A stretch of 64,000 nt of DNA from Chthonomonas sp. UBA2017 (GCA_002335425.1 DDCB01000038.1:124001-188000), one strand, 5' to 3'. Counted from the stretch's first letter, positions 17,732 through 26,853 are shown. The notes: a model not told the origin generated them from the letters alone. Made by a program: numbers and translations.

Positions 17732-19495
17732 CTACGCTTGAGAGACGCACCAATCACGCCACTTTTCACGAATGGCTTCAGAAAAAGTTTGAGCAAATCG
17801 GACCGAGTCACCGACCGGCGATCGACGCAGTTGATCACGCAAACCCATCCTGATCTGAGCTAACTCGTTTTTTCTTTGGACCCAGGATTCAGCGACCTCA
17901 ATCAAGCCCTCTCGCGTTTCTGAAGAAAAGTTGCTGAGCCCGACGGCTTCTTGCAAACTCCAAGTGACGCGCGCGCAATGACGATCTCCTCGCCAACCGA
18001 CCGAAGGCACCCCCATCATCAAGGCCTCACAGGTCGTCGTCGTCCCGTTGTAAGGAAAGGGGTCCAGCGCCAAGTCGATTTCGTGATAAAGCTTCCAATG
18101 ATCCTCCATCGTTTCAGTCCAGTAAAGAAACTGAATCTGACTTTCGTGGGCGCCAGCTCGAACGAGGTTTTCACGCACCTCTTCACAAGTCCGCGGGTTT
18201 CGAAAAGCAAAATTCTTCAACACCAATCGATAATTTCTAGAACGAGCTAACAGCTGCCCCCAAATCTGCAAGACCTCGGCATTCAGCTTAGGCATCGCGT
18301 TAAAGCTCCCAAAGGTAAAGGTTTCAGAGGATAGGGCAGGCAGAGGTTGCACAGGAGGAGCATTTTCCGGAACCCCATAACTCAAGAAGGAACCGGAAAG
18401 GCGAAGGAGGTTTTCCGTTGAAAAAGACTCATAACCCGGCGGATCAGTCCGCTCATCGACCATTCGATAATCTAGCGGGAGGCCTGTCGTATCTGGATAC
18501 CCCAAGTAGGTCATCCTGATGGGAGCCAATGGCCAACCAAAGACCTCCAACCTTGTGTTGCCGGTATGCCCCGATAAGTCAATCAAAACATCCACACGAT
18601 CTTTAGTAATTTGTTTCATCACTGCCTGCGCCGACCATCCGAAAATATTCGTCAATGTGTCTGCCAAGTTGCGATACTGCTCGGTCACATGATCTTCTTT
18701 CGATGAGTTGTGATAAAGGTGAATTTGAAATTGCGAACGTTCAAGGTTTCTTAAAAGCGGTAACAAGAACCACATCACGGAGTGAGATAAAAATTCACCA
18801 CCGACAAGTCCAAGCACCAGCCGCCGTTCCGGATCGACATCATTGTGGAGCTCCAACGGGGGCGATGCCGCCACCAACCTCGGCGCGAGTTGTTGGTGAG
18901 CCCGAAAAACCTGCGCCGCACTCAAAGTCGGAGAATTATGAGTCATGTAGAGATAGTTCGAGATCAAAACCGGATGACTCGGCTCCAACGCGAGCCCTCG
19001 CTCCAAGAATCGCAATCCTTCATCAATTCGTCCTCGCTCTCTTTCCGAAGTCCCACACAAGGAAAGCGCACCTAAATGAGAGGGATCGACGCTCAGAATC
19101 CCTGTCCCAATTTCGAAGGCCTCTTCATGTCGATGGAGTCCGAAGAGAAGATGGCCCAGCCATAGCTGGGCATCCAAATCCAGGGGATTACATCGAATCC
19201 CCTCTCGATACTGCTTCTCGGCCTCTTCGGCCTCGCCTTGCTCGACCAAATACCGACCAAAATGCGAACGCAGATCAGACCGGTGCGGGGCCGCTTGAAT
19301 CGCCCGCTCGTAGTACGGCCTGGCGTCGGCATCTTGTCGATTCTCAAAGAGCACCAAGCCCATCCAGATGAGCAAGTCGGGGTCCCGCGGGTCACGCTGC
19401 AACGCCCGGACCAAGATCCGCAAGGATTGATCCATCTGGCGATTCGCCATATATTGCTGCACCGCCTGCAGTGCCTGCTGAACCTGAGGAGTCAT
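17732..19495 (-). CDS. TPR-GT41 glycosyltransferase (O-GlcNAc transferase-like), copy 1 of the tandem array
   Basis: 587 residues and the promoter-proximal gene of the triplet. TPR units cover ~1-180 (QYMANRQMDQSLRILVRALQ onwards). The catalytic half shows VGGEFLSHS, DLSGHTGNTRLEVF, MTYLGYPDTTGLPLDYRMV, NAMPKLN (conserved Lys) and FPYNGTTTTCEALMMGVPS. These match the OGT/SPINDLY fold, which modifies Ser/Thr hydroxyls with GlcNAc or fucose. It starts only 60 bases from divergent pilB, so the glycosyltransferase operon and the pilus motor genes share one short promoter region. That makes a pilus or flagellar protein a reasonable but unproven substrate. Confidence 0.9.
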   Translation of the reverse strand: MTPQVQQALQAVQQYMANRQMDQSLRILVRALQRDPRDPDLLIWMGLVLFENRQDADARPYYERAIQAAPHRSDLRSHFGRYLVEQGEAEEAEKQYREGIRCNPLDLDAQLWLGHLLFGLHRHEEAFEIGTGILSVDPSHLGALSLCGTSERERGRIDEGLRFLERGLALEPSHPVLISNYLYMTHNSPTLSAAQVFRAHQQLAPRLVAASPPLELHNDVDPERRLVLGLVGGEFLSHSVMWFLLPLLRNLERSQFQIHLYHNSSKEDHVTEQYRNLADTLTNIFGWSAQAVMKQITKDRVDVLIDLSGHTGNTRLEVFGWPLAPIRMTYLGYPDTTGLPLDYRMVDERTDPPGYESFSTENLLRLSGSFLSYGVPENAPPVQPLPALSSETFTFGSFNAMPKLNAEVLQIWGQLLARSRNYRLVLKNFAFRNPRTCEEVRENLVRAGAHESQIQFLYWTETMEDHWKLYHEIDLALDPFPYNGTTTTCEALMMGVPSVGWRGDRHCARVTWSLQEAVGLSNFSSETREGLIEVAESWVQRKNELAQIRMGLRDQLRRSPVGDSVRFAQTFSEAIREKWRDWCVSQA

Positions 19496-19522
19496 GACTA
19501 CCCGAAAAGATACCAGCCCCAG

Positions 19523-19535
19523 AGGCCGACGGCCT
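19523..19535. promoter_or_regulatory. Palindrome in the GT41/pilB divergent promoter gap
   Basis: AGGCC-GAC-GGCCT (19523-19535) is a perfect inverted repeat in the 60-base gap between the divergent GT41 and pilB starts. It could bind a regulator of both sides, but a 5-base arm in GC-rich DNA can arise by chance. Confidence 0.25.
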
Positions 19536-19555
19536 GTGGAATCCCCTCTTGGGAA

Positions 19556-21274
19556 ATGTTGACGGGCGAAGTCTTCGTGAGGGAGGGGTTAATCACTCGC
19601 GAACAGCTCCTCTTGGCCGAAGCCAAGCAAGAGGAGCTGGGCGGCAGCGATCCTATTGCCCGGGTCCTCGTCAGCATGGGCCTCGTCCCGGAGCGCGATC
19701 GAGTTCGATGCCTCGGAAAGGTCTGGGGAATCGGCTTTCTTGACGTCACAGACGTCACCCCGACCCCCGAAGCGCTTGAGCTCATCCCCCAAACACTCGC
19801 CAAGAAGTTCAAAATCCTCCCCATCTCAGTCGACGAGAGCAAGTTGATCGTCGCCATGGCGAATCCGCTCGACGTCTTTGTCATCGACGAGCTCCGCATG
19901 GTCACCGGGCGCGAAATCGAGCCCCACATCGCCGTCGAAGAAGAGCTCGACCAGGCGATCAGCGGGCAATATCGCAATGATGCCAGGGTCAGTGACGCCG
20001 TCGCCGGGGTCATGCGCGACTTTGATGGAGATCTCAGCATCTCGGCAGCAGAAGACGACGACCTGAGCGAGAACGAACTCCGAGAAATGGGCGAAGACGC
20101 CCCCATCATTCGACTCGCGAACCTGATCGTCAGCCAAGGAGTCCAGGACAAGGCGAGCGACATCCACATCGAGCCGAGAAAAGACGGAATCCTGGTCCGC
20201 TATCGGATCGACGGCGTCATGCACGAGACTTTTCGCTTGCCAAAGAAGGTCTTGGCGCCCCTCACCTCTCGCTTCAAGATCATGTCCAACATGGACATCG
20301 CCGAAAAGCGGACGCCCCAAGACAACCGGATCACCGCCTCCGTGAATGGAAAGGAGTTCGATTTCCGGGTCTCCACCCTTCCCGTCGTCTTCGGCGAAAA
20401 GATCGTCATGCGGATTCTCGACAAAGGCGGGATCAATGTCGGCCTTTCCAAGCTCGGATTTCTGCCCCACAACCACAAGCTCATCGAGGATATGTCCAGC
20501 CGGAGCTTCGGCATCATTCTCGTCACCGGGCCGACCGGCTCGGGCAAATCCACCACGCTCTATTCGATCTTGAACAAGATCAATGACGGCAGCAACAATA
20601 TCATCACGATCGAAGATCCGGTCGAATATGAGCTCAGCGGCATCAACCAGTGCAACGTCAATAACCGCGCCGGAATGACCTTTGCCGCCGGCCTCCGGGC
20701 GATGCTCCGCCAAGACCCCGACGTGATCATGGTCGGTGAAATGCGGGACAACGAAACCGCCACCATCGCGATGGAGGCGGCCCTGACCGGTCACTTGGTT
20801 CTGAGCACCCTCCACACCAACGACGCTGCCAGCGCCCCCACCCGACTCATCGACATGGAGGTCGAGCCCTTCCTGATCTCCTCGTCGATCGTCGGCGTTT
20901 TGGCCCAACGACTCGTCCGGCAGATCTGCCCCAACTGTAAAGAGTCCTACACCGCAAGCAAAGAGTCGCTTGTCCGATTCGGATTTCCCTTGCCGCACGA
21001 TGTCGCCGTCGACACCAATGGCGAAATCACGCTGTTCAAAGGGGCAGGCTGCGACAAGTGCAAGGGCACCGGCTATAAGGGCCGAACCGGTGTTCATGAA
21101 CTGATGTCGATGAACGATCCGATTCGAGACGAGATTCTCAAGAAGTCACCAAGCCATATCATCCGCCACCTCGCTGTCGAAAACGGCATGCTGACCCTCC
21201 AGATGGACGCCGTTCTTAAAATTTTGATGGGCACGACCACCGTGGACGAAGTTCTCCGCGTGATCTACGCCTAG
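19556..21274 (+). CDS. pilB: Type IV pilus assembly ATPase PilB (GspE family)
   Basis: 572 residues from ATG at 19556, a normal PilB length. The N-terminal ~145 residues are a GspE N1-type domain. The ATPase core has SDIHIEPRKDG, Walker A GPTGSGKS (Lys331), the Asp box ITIEDPVEYEL, Walker B QDPDVIMVGEMRD and the His box HLVLSTLHTNDA. A four-cysteine zinc site lies near the end (CPNCKES with GCDKCKGTGYKGR). It powers pilin polymerisation at the inner membrane. The Shine-Dalgarno is weak. HDOD and pilT genes follow on the same strand. The pilin, PilC and PilM-Q genes are not in the window. Confidence 0.96.
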   Translation: MLTGEVFVREGLITREQLLLAEAKQEELGGSDPIARVLVSMGLVPERDRVRCLGKVWGIGFLDVTDVTPTPEALELIPQTLAKKFKILPISVDESKLIVAMANPLDVFVIDELRMVTGREIEPHIAVEEELDQAISGQYRNDARVSDAVAGVMRDFDGDLSISAAEDDDLSENELREMGEDAPIIRLANLIVSQGVQDKASDIHIEPRKDGILVRYRIDGVMHETFRLPKKVLAPLTSRFKIMSNMDIAEKRTPQDNRITASVNGKEFDFRVSTLPVVFGEKIVMRILDKGGINVGLSKLGFLPHNHKLIEDMSSRSFGIILVTGPTGSGKSTTLYSILNKINDGSNNIITIEDPVEYELSGINQCNVNNRAGMTFAAGLRAMLRQDPDVIMVGEMRDNETATIAMEAALTGHLVLSTLHTNDAASAPTRLIDMEVEPFLISSSIVGVLAQRLVRQICPNCKESYTASKESLVRFGFPLPHDVAVDTNGEITLFKGAGCDKCKGTGYKGRTGVHELMSMNDPIRDEILKKSPSHIIRHLAVENGMLTLQMDAVLKILMGTTTVDEVLRVIYA

Positions 21275-21309
21275 ACCAACCGATAATTTTCCCCAGGAGC
21301 ACCTGACTG

Positions 21310-22164
21310 ATGAGCGCCGAAACCAATCACCCCATCAACCAAACTGCCATGAGCCGGGTTGGCGATCTCGCCGTCTTGCCTCAGGTCGTCTTCAAGATCG
21401 TCGAAATGACTGGAGTCGAAGACTCGTCTGCCGCGGAGATCGAGCGCGCCATCGTCGTCGATCCGGGCTTTTCGGCCAAGGTTCTTCAGCAGTCGAATTC
21501 CGCCTTCTACGCCCTGCCCCGCAAAGTCACTTCGATCAAAGACGCGGTCATGTTCTTGGGGCTGAAATCTGTCCGCCAAATCGCGATGAACGTGGGCGTT
21601 TTCGACCTCTTTGTCGGCAAGACCGACGCCGAGTCGCTCCGCCGACGGGCTTGGTGGCGCCTCAGCATCGACACCGCCATTGCCGCTTCGACCTTCGCCC
21701 AAAAATCCAAGCGAGCGAACCCCGAAGAGGCCTATACCTGCGGACTCCTTCACCTAATCGGCCGGACACTGCTCGACCGCGCCGAGGCGCAGAACTTTGA
21801 CACCGTCCAGGCCCTCATCCAGCACGGCGCCGATGAAGAGCAAGCCGAGCGAGCGGTTTACGGCTCGTCTCATATCGAAGTTTCGGTCGCGGCCGCCATG
21901 AAGTGGGGATTTCCGGCCGTCTTGATCTCAGGACTGGACTACCGGCGGCCCCTAGAGCCCGACGACCCCGCCGCAGGGCTGCGGGCCAGCGTGACACTCG
22001 GGCACTGGTTTGCGACCCGGCTTCAAAGCTCCTCCGAATTCGACTCCGAACAACCGCCAGAATGGGTCTTTGCCGCGCTCGGAACCGGCCCAGAAAGCCT
22101 GAATGATTGGTTTGACGCGGCCACCGGTGCTTGCGCCAACGCAGCCAAACAAGGGATGGGATAA
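21310..22164 (+). CDS. HDOD-domain protein
   Basis: 284 residues. Residues ~15-215 form an HDOD domain, a catalytically degenerate relative of HD phosphohydrolases used in signalling. The start LPQVVFKIVEM, the helix pair VVDPGFSAKVLQQSNSAFY and the SIKDAVMFLGLKSVRQIAMN segment are characteristic. No intact HD metal pair is visible. It lies 35 bases after pilB and 4 bases before pilT. Sandwiched between the extension and retraction motors, it probably belongs to control of pilus function, possibly through cyclic-di-nucleotide or chemosensory inputs; that link is inference from position. It is cytoplasmic, without membrane segments. Confidence 0.9.
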   Translation: MSAETNHPINQTAMSRVGDLAVLPQVVFKIVEMTGVEDSSAAEIERAIVVDPGFSAKVLQQSNSAFYALPRKVTSIKDAVMFLGLKSVRQIAMNVGVFDLFVGKTDAESLRRRAWWRLSIDTAIAASTFAQKSKRANPEEAYTCGLLHLIGRTLLDRAEAQNFDTVQALIQHGADEEQAERAVYGSSHIEVSVAAAMKWGFPAVLISGLDYRRPLEPDDPAAGLRASVTLGHWFATRLQSSSEFDSEQPPEWVFAALGTGPESLNDWFDAATGACANAAKQGMG

Positions 22165-22168
22165 AGCC

Positions 22169-23542
22169 ATGTCAAGCGAATTTTCCTGGAAAAAGCTGCT
22201 CGGGGAGACCGAAGCCTCGGACAACCCAGCCGCTCAAGAAGGGCTGGCCATCGACCCGCGCAACGGCGAGCCCGTGAAACCGGTCGATCCGATTCCGACG
22301 GTCACGCCGGACCTTTCGCCCGCCGCGATGAGTCACCTGCTGGATCAAAATACTCCCGGTTTGGTTCCCCAGGATGTCCTGATCCCGGAGGTCAACGAGG
22401 ATCGATACGCCGTGGGCGTGGAACCGATCCTCAGGATCATCTCGAACGAGGTCTCCGGCGAATTCAAGCCGCTCGCCTCTGTGCATATCGACGAACTGCT
22501 CCGGATGGCGGTCGAGCGCAAAGCGAGTGACATCCATTTGACGGTTGGTCTGCCGCCGATGGTCCGAGTGGATGGTGAAGTCGTCCCACTCCCGTTCGAA
22601 GTTTGCAAGGCCGAGGACACCCGGCGGCTGGTCTATGAGACCCTCACCAACGAGAATCTAGAGAAGTTCGAGCGCACGCACGAACTCGATTTCGGTTACA
22701 GCGTCAAGGGCCTGGCTCGATTTCGCTTCAACGTCTATATGCAGAAGGGGTTCGTCAGCGCCGCACTTCGCGCGATTCCGACCAAGATCCCCAGCTTCGA
22801 GACTCTTGGCTTGCCCGCAGTGATCCGCGAACTCAGCAACCGAACGAGTGGGCTTGTTCTCGTCACCGGTCCGACCGGCTCGGGAAAATCCACCACAATT
22901 GCGACGGTCATTGACGACATCAATGACAATCGACACGGCCATATCCTGACGATCGAAGACCCGATTGAGTACCTGCACAGCCACAAGAAGTGCATGGTCA
23001 ACCAGCGCGAGCTTCACGCCGACACATTTTCTTTCCATGCGGCCCTGCGGGCGGTCCTGCGCGAAGACCCCGACATCATCCTCGTCGGTGAGCTTCGCGA
23101 CCTCGAAACGATCGAGGCTGCGTTGACGCTGGCGGAAACCGGACACCTCGTCTTCGGAACCTTGCACACTCGCAACGCACCGAGCACCATCGACCGGGTC
23201 ATCGATGTCTTTCCAAGCGACCAACAGGACCAAATCCGGGTCTTGCTGGGCAACACCATCGAAGGCGTGGTCTCGCAACAACTCATCCCGAAGCTGGGCG
23301 GGGGCCGGGTGGCGGCCATCGAAATCATGCTCGGGACCCCCGCGATCAAGAACCTGATTCGCGAGGGCAAAACTCACCAGATGTACAGCGTGATCGAGAC
23401 CTCAGCCAAGCAGGGCATGCAGACGATGGACCGCTCTTTGTCCGACCACTTCCGCAACGGCTCGTGCAGCTACGAAGAGTGCCTCATGCGGGCGGTCGAC
23501 AAGGAGACCTTTAGCCGCCTCGCCAAAGGCATGGGCGACTAA
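22169..23542 (+). CDS. pilT: Type IV pilus retraction ATPase PilT with N-terminal extension
   Basis: 457 residues from ATG at 22169, preceded by GGGATGGG. PilT is usually ~345-370 residues, and here the first ~105 residues are an extra acidic, proline-rich region of unknown role. The PilT core shows SDIHLTVGLPPMVRVDGE, Walker A GPTGSGKS (Lys240), the Asp box LTIEDPIEYLH, Walker B EDPDIILVGELRDLETI and the His box HLVFGTLHTRNA. The C-terminal AIRNLIREGK-like motif appears as AIKNLIREGKTHQMYSVI. It drives pilus depolymerisation and twitching. It is the last gene of pilB-HDOD-pilT and is followed by a convergent lipoprotein gene 2 bases away. Confidence 0.95.
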   Translation: MSSEFSWKKLLGETEASDNPAAQEGLAIDPRNGEPVKPVDPIPTVTPDLSPAAMSHLLDQNTPGLVPQDVLIPEVNEDRYAVGVEPILRIISNEVSGEFKPLASVHIDELLRMAVERKASDIHLTVGLPPMVRVDGEVVPLPFEVCKAEDTRRLVYETLTNENLEKFERTHELDFGYSVKGLARFRFNVYMQKGFVSAALRAIPTKIPSFETLGLPAVIRELSNRTSGLVLVTGPTGSGKSTTIATVIDDINDNRHGHILTIEDPIEYLHSHKKCMVNQRELHADTFSFHAALRAVLREDPDIILVGELRDLETIEAALTLAETGHLVFGTLHTRNAPSTIDRVIDVFPSDQQDQIRVLLGNTIEGVVSQQLIPKLGGGRVAAIEIMLGTPAIKNLIREGKTHQMYSVIETSAKQGMQTMDRSLSDHFRNGSCSYEECLMRAVDKETFSRLAKGMGD

Positions 23543-23543
23543 T

Positions 23544-23981
23544 CTACTCGACTCGATTCATCGTAAGCGGCGTTCCTGAGGTAAGGGTGGGGTTCTCATC
23601 CAGCACCAGTTCAATGGTCGTCGATGAAGTCAGAGCCATCTGTCCGTTCATCGGGGCGCTCTCGATCTCCCCACTTCCCGTAATCTGAGTGCGCAAGAGT
23701 CCCGATGAGCTCACGCCCCCGCGAATCGTTGCCCGAGAGACTCGTCCTGTGCCCAGGTTGACCCTCTGGATGGACCCGGTCAGCGTCCCCGTTTGGCCGA
23801 TGCCCAGACGCAACGTGTCTTGAAAGTTTCCGCGCACTCGGGAGCGCGTGGTTTCAGTCTGAACCTCCCAGATTCCTTCAAAAGGACTTCTCGGAGTCGG
23901 ATCATCACCTCCTGCTCCACCGCATCCCGCCAGGATCAACGTCCAGCTAAGGAGCATCAACACCACCCATCGTTTCATCAT
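23544..23981 (-). CDS. Small lipoprotein of unknown function
   Basis: 145 residues with a clear lipoprotein signal (MMKRWVVLMLLSWTLILAGC, lipobox LAGC), so Cys20 should be acylated. The rest is a beta-strand-rich domain (GIWEVQTETTRSRV, GTLTGSIQRV, TTIELVLDEN), similar in layout to small lipocalin- or META-like envelope proteins, but I cannot name a family. It is convergent with pilT, with 1 base between the stops. A terminator of the large lipoprotein gene lies just upstream. Confidence 0.75.
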   Translation of the reverse strand: MMKRWVVLMLLSWTLILAGCGGAGGDDPTPRSPFEGIWEVQTETTRSRVRGNFQDTLRLGIGQTGTLTGSIQRVNLGTGRVSRATIRGGVSSSGLLRTQITGSGEIESAPMNGQMALTSSTTIELVLDENPTLTSGTPLTMNRVE

Positions 23982-24033
23982 GGGGAGAGTTTTACCTGGC
24001 TACAGCTCTGGCAACTAGGACCCGGAAAACAAA

Positions 24034-24063
24034 ATATTGCCCCCACCGAAGTGGGGGCAATAT
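24034..24063 (-). terminator. Rho-independent terminator of the large lipoprotein gene
   Basis: ATATTGCCCCCAC (24034-24046) pairs perfectly with 24051-24063 around a CGAA tetraloop. On the minus strand the stem is followed by TTTTGTTTT. Confidence 0.95.
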
Positions 24064-24092
24064 GTGTCTTCAGTTCAACTGAAAGTCAGGCT

Positions 24093-26663
24093 TTAGTTAG
24101 CCGGACCTGCCATTCGCGGTTGAGTCCACGAATTGTTGAAGCCGAAGTTGGTGGTGAAGCCGCCGGTCGTTCCGACTGCCTTACCGACGATGGTTGTCGT
24201 TCCGCCATCGTTCCAGAGCACGAAGTTCCTTCCAGGTTGGAAGAAGTCTTGGACTGGATTTTGAACGGTGTCTTGGATCAAGACGCCATTCCAAGCGATC
24301 GGCCACCAGTGGGCACCAGCTGCCGGAACCACCACCGAGGTAGCTGCCGGAAGAGCGTTGTTCAGCGTGGCTGCCGTCAAGCTCACGATGTTGCCCGCCA
24401 GGTCGCTGTAGTACAGTTGCGTACCGTCGTTCGACCAAGCCAGACCGTTCGTGTAACCCGAGACGTTACCGGCTTGAGCGAACAAGATTCCTTGTGCTGC
24501 CGCTGCCGCGCTGAGGTTGGACGATTGAGCCGTCACCGTACCGCCGGTCGACGGGATGATCACGATGCTCGATTGGAACGGAGCTGCGCCAACGTTGTTG
24601 TCGCTGATGAACGCCAGGCGAGCACCATCCACAACCGGATAGTACATGTTGCCCGGGATCGCTGCCGTCAGGTTGGTTGCCACGTTCGGACCGGTGGAGC
24701 GATAGATGTTGTTCTTCGCAGGAGCCGTGTCAGCTTGCTCGTAGTAGAGGTTGCCGCTCTTGTCCCAGGTCGGTCGGTTCTTGGCGCGAACGTCGCCAGC
24801 GCCGGTCCACAGCACGACCTTGTCGAAGCTGTAAACGCCCGCGGTTTGAGTCACGGTCGGCTCGGTGTATCGAACATCGGCCACGGCGATGACAGATCGA
24901 CCGTTGTCGCTGTTGACGACGAAGGCGATCTTGGTGCCATCGGAGTTGAGAGCCGGGTTCGAGAACGTCAGGTTTCCACCGATCGTCACGAGAGCCGATT
25001 GATCAGCCAACGTTCCAGCGGAAGCTTGGAACGAAGCGGCAGCGGCGTTCGTGAGGTTGGCAGTTCCTGGGAGGTTGACACCCGGGATCGCCAGAGCGGC
25101 CGTGGTGACCTTCGGCAGGAAGCCGATTCGGATACCGGTCGCGCTGTTCGCAGCGAGCTTAGGAGCTGGCAGAACGTTGACCGTCACGGTGGTGCTGACC
25201 GAAGGACCGTTGGTCGGTTCGAACGTCAGAGTCGTGGTGCCAGCCTTCTTGCCCCAGATGAAGATCGGGTTGTTGTTGGCGAAGACGCCTTGGTTGATTC
25301 CGACGATGTCGTTTCCAGTGATGCTACCGTTCGAAGATCGCAGTTGGAAGTGACCCGCACCACCCGATTGACCTGCGTTGCCGAGGAGAATCGTGTTGGA
25401 AGCCGTCATTCCGAAGCCGCCGAGGTGGCTCAGAGTTTGACCTTCGTAGATGTAGATGGTCTTGCCCGAAAGATCGGTCGAATTGCCAACTGGAATCGGA
25501 GCCGTCGTGCCTTGACCAAGCGTCGTCGTTTGGACAAGCTTCATCGAAGCGATCGTCGAGGTCGTGTTGCTGGTCGAGACCACCACCGGCTGAGTTCCAG
25601 CCGCATCCAGGTAAGCCTTTCCGCCGACCATGAACACAGGAACGTTGACCGTCGTCAGCGCCGGACCGCCCGGATTCGGGTTGTTGAGCGTTACAACTGC
25701 AGCGTAACCGAGGATTTGGAGCGTGTACTCTCCGTTCGGGATCGCCTTCGTGAAGCTGATGCCTTCGGTGTAAGCCGAGGTGTCGCGTCGCGCGGTGATC
25801 ACGGTGTCTTGAGTGACGCCATCGCCATCAACCATTCGGCTGACAACGGTGTTCACATAGCCCGGTTGCGAAGATCGGACGGCTTGAACAGCGGCCCAGT
25901 CGATGCTAAACGTCGCCACGCCGCTCGAAGGAACGACGGTGATGTCAGCCGAGCCCGAAAGGCCCGTGCCCGAGAGAGTGGCCGTCGCGGTCGCGGTGCC
26001 GGCCGAATTTGCCGTCCAAGCGCCACTGGCTGCGGCCAGCGTCAGAGCGGCGTTGTTGCTGCTCCAGCTGATCGCGCTACCGTTGCTGCTGGTGAAGAGG
26101 ACGTTGCCGTCAGCATCCTTCACTTCAGCCGAAAGCGTGCCGGTTTGACCCACGGTCACCGTAGCATCGCCACCGACCACAGCCACCGAAGCAGCCGTGC
26201 CGGCATCTGCCAACGCAGCCGAGAAGTTCACGCTCGGGTCAGCGCCGCTGCCCGAAACCGTGACTTCCGTCGTGGCCGAACCCACTTCCGTCGAACCGTT
26301 GAACATCGTTGCGTTCAGCGTGTAAGCGCCCGTCGAAACTGGAACATCGTTAAACGTACCGCTGACCGATCCGCCGGCATCGCCGCTCGGTCGGTTCAGG
26401 GTCACCGTGCCGCCATCGTAAGTCACGCCGGTCGGGGCCGTTACGGTCACCTCAACCTTCGTCACATAGCTCGGCACTTGTCGGGTGATCGCGGCAAACT
26501 GTGCCGAAACACCCAGGTCTCGGGTTGTACCGCCGCCGCCGCCGGTCGTTCCGTCATCGTCACTCCCACCGCAACCCGAAGTCACGATAGCAGCGCCGCC
26601 CGTCACGAGCACGACTAGAGGCACAAACCAATTAAGCGCAAATCGCGCCCGCTTGTTAGTCAT
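24093..26663 (-). CDS. Large surface lipoprotein with Ig-like and propeller-like repeats
   Basis: 856 residues from ATG at 26663, chosen over an ATG 15 bases upstream because GGAGAAG lies at the right distance. The N terminus is a lipoprotein signal with lipobox TSGC, followed by a DDDG-T-GGGGG linker. Residues ~60-250 are Ig-like (Big/BACON type) beta-sandwich segments. A further Ig-like unit lies near the middle (FEPTNGPSVSTTVTVNV). The last ~320 residues have WD40/TolB-like repeats that report printed values (LNSDGTKIAFVVNSDNGRS, LAWSNDGTQLYYSD). It is probably anchored in the outer membrane with repeats exposed. Ligand is unknown. It has its own good promoter and terminator. Confidence 0.85.
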   Translation of the reverse strand: MTNKRARFALNWFVPLVVLVTGGAAIVTSGCGGSDDDGTTGGGGGTTRDLGVSAQFAAITRQVPSYVTKVEVTVTAPTGVTYDGGTVTLNRPSGDAGGSVSGTFNDVPVSTGAYTLNATMFNGSTEVGSATTEVTVSGSGADPSVNFSAALADAGTAASVAVVGGDATVTVGQTGTLSAEVKDADGNVLFTSSNGSAISWSSNNAALTLAAASGAWTANSAGTATATATLSGTGLSGSADITVVPSSGVATFSIDWAAVQAVRSSQPGYVNTVVSRMVDGDGVTQDTVITARRDTSAYTEGISFTKAIPNGEYTLQILGYAAVVTLNNPNPGGPALTTVNVPVFMVGGKAYLDAAGTQPVVVSTSNTTSTIASMKLVQTTTLGQGTTAPIPVGNSTDLSGKTIYIYEGQTLSHLGGFGMTASNTILLGNAGQSGGAGHFQLRSSNGSITGNDIVGINQGVFANNNPIFIWGKKAGTTTLTFEPTNGPSVSTTVTVNVLPAPKLAANSATGIRIGFLPKVTTAALAIPGVNLPGTANLTNAAAASFQASAGTLADQSALVTIGGNLTFSNPALNSDGTKIAFVVNSDNGRSVIAVADVRYTEPTVTQTAGVYSFDKVVLWTGAGDVRAKNRPTWDKSGNLYYEQADTAPAKNNIYRSTGPNVATNLTAAIPGNMYYPVVDGARLAFISDNNVGAAPFQSSIVIIPSTGGTVTAQSSNLSAAAAAQGILFAQAGNVSGYTNGLAWSNDGTQLYYSDLAGNIVSLTAATLNNALPAATSVVVPAAGAHWWPIAWNGVLIQDTVQNPVQDFFQPGRNFVLWNDGGTTTIVGKAVGTTGGFTTNFGFNNSWTQPRMAGPAN

Positions 26664-26740
26664 ACACTTCTCCTCCACTGTCCTTAGTTGGATGCTCTGC
26701 GCCAGTCCCTAGATTTGACGGTGCAGATTGAAACGAACTC

Positions 26741-26769
26741 ATCATAGCAAATCTACGCGTAAAAATCAA
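26741..26769 (-). promoter_or_regulatory. Promoter of the large lipoprotein gene
   Basis: On the minus strand a TTGATT -35 (26764-26769) and a TATGAT -10 (26741-26746) are separated by exactly 17 bases. The ATG follows about 77 bases later, behind a GGAGAAG ribosome site. Confidence 0.7.
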
Positions 26770-26853
26770 GCCCTGGAGGGGCTCAACCTCATTCCTATCA
26801 CGCGGTTCAGTGAGATGCACGTTTCCTTGCATCGCATTATGGACGATTATGGC

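Noticed and set aside
15955..17838. Upstream start (17838) for the second GT41 gene
   Set aside because: It would overlap the first GT41 gene by ~107 bases and adds a non-TPR leader; ATG 17721 fits the spacing and the aligned start of its neighbours.
23793..26618. A very long open frame (941 codons) on the plus strand opposite the large lipoprotein gene
   Set aside because: It is a GC-biased antisense shadow. The translation is rich in R, S, V and H without domains, while the minus strand encodes a lipoprotein with signal, lipobox, promoter and terminator.
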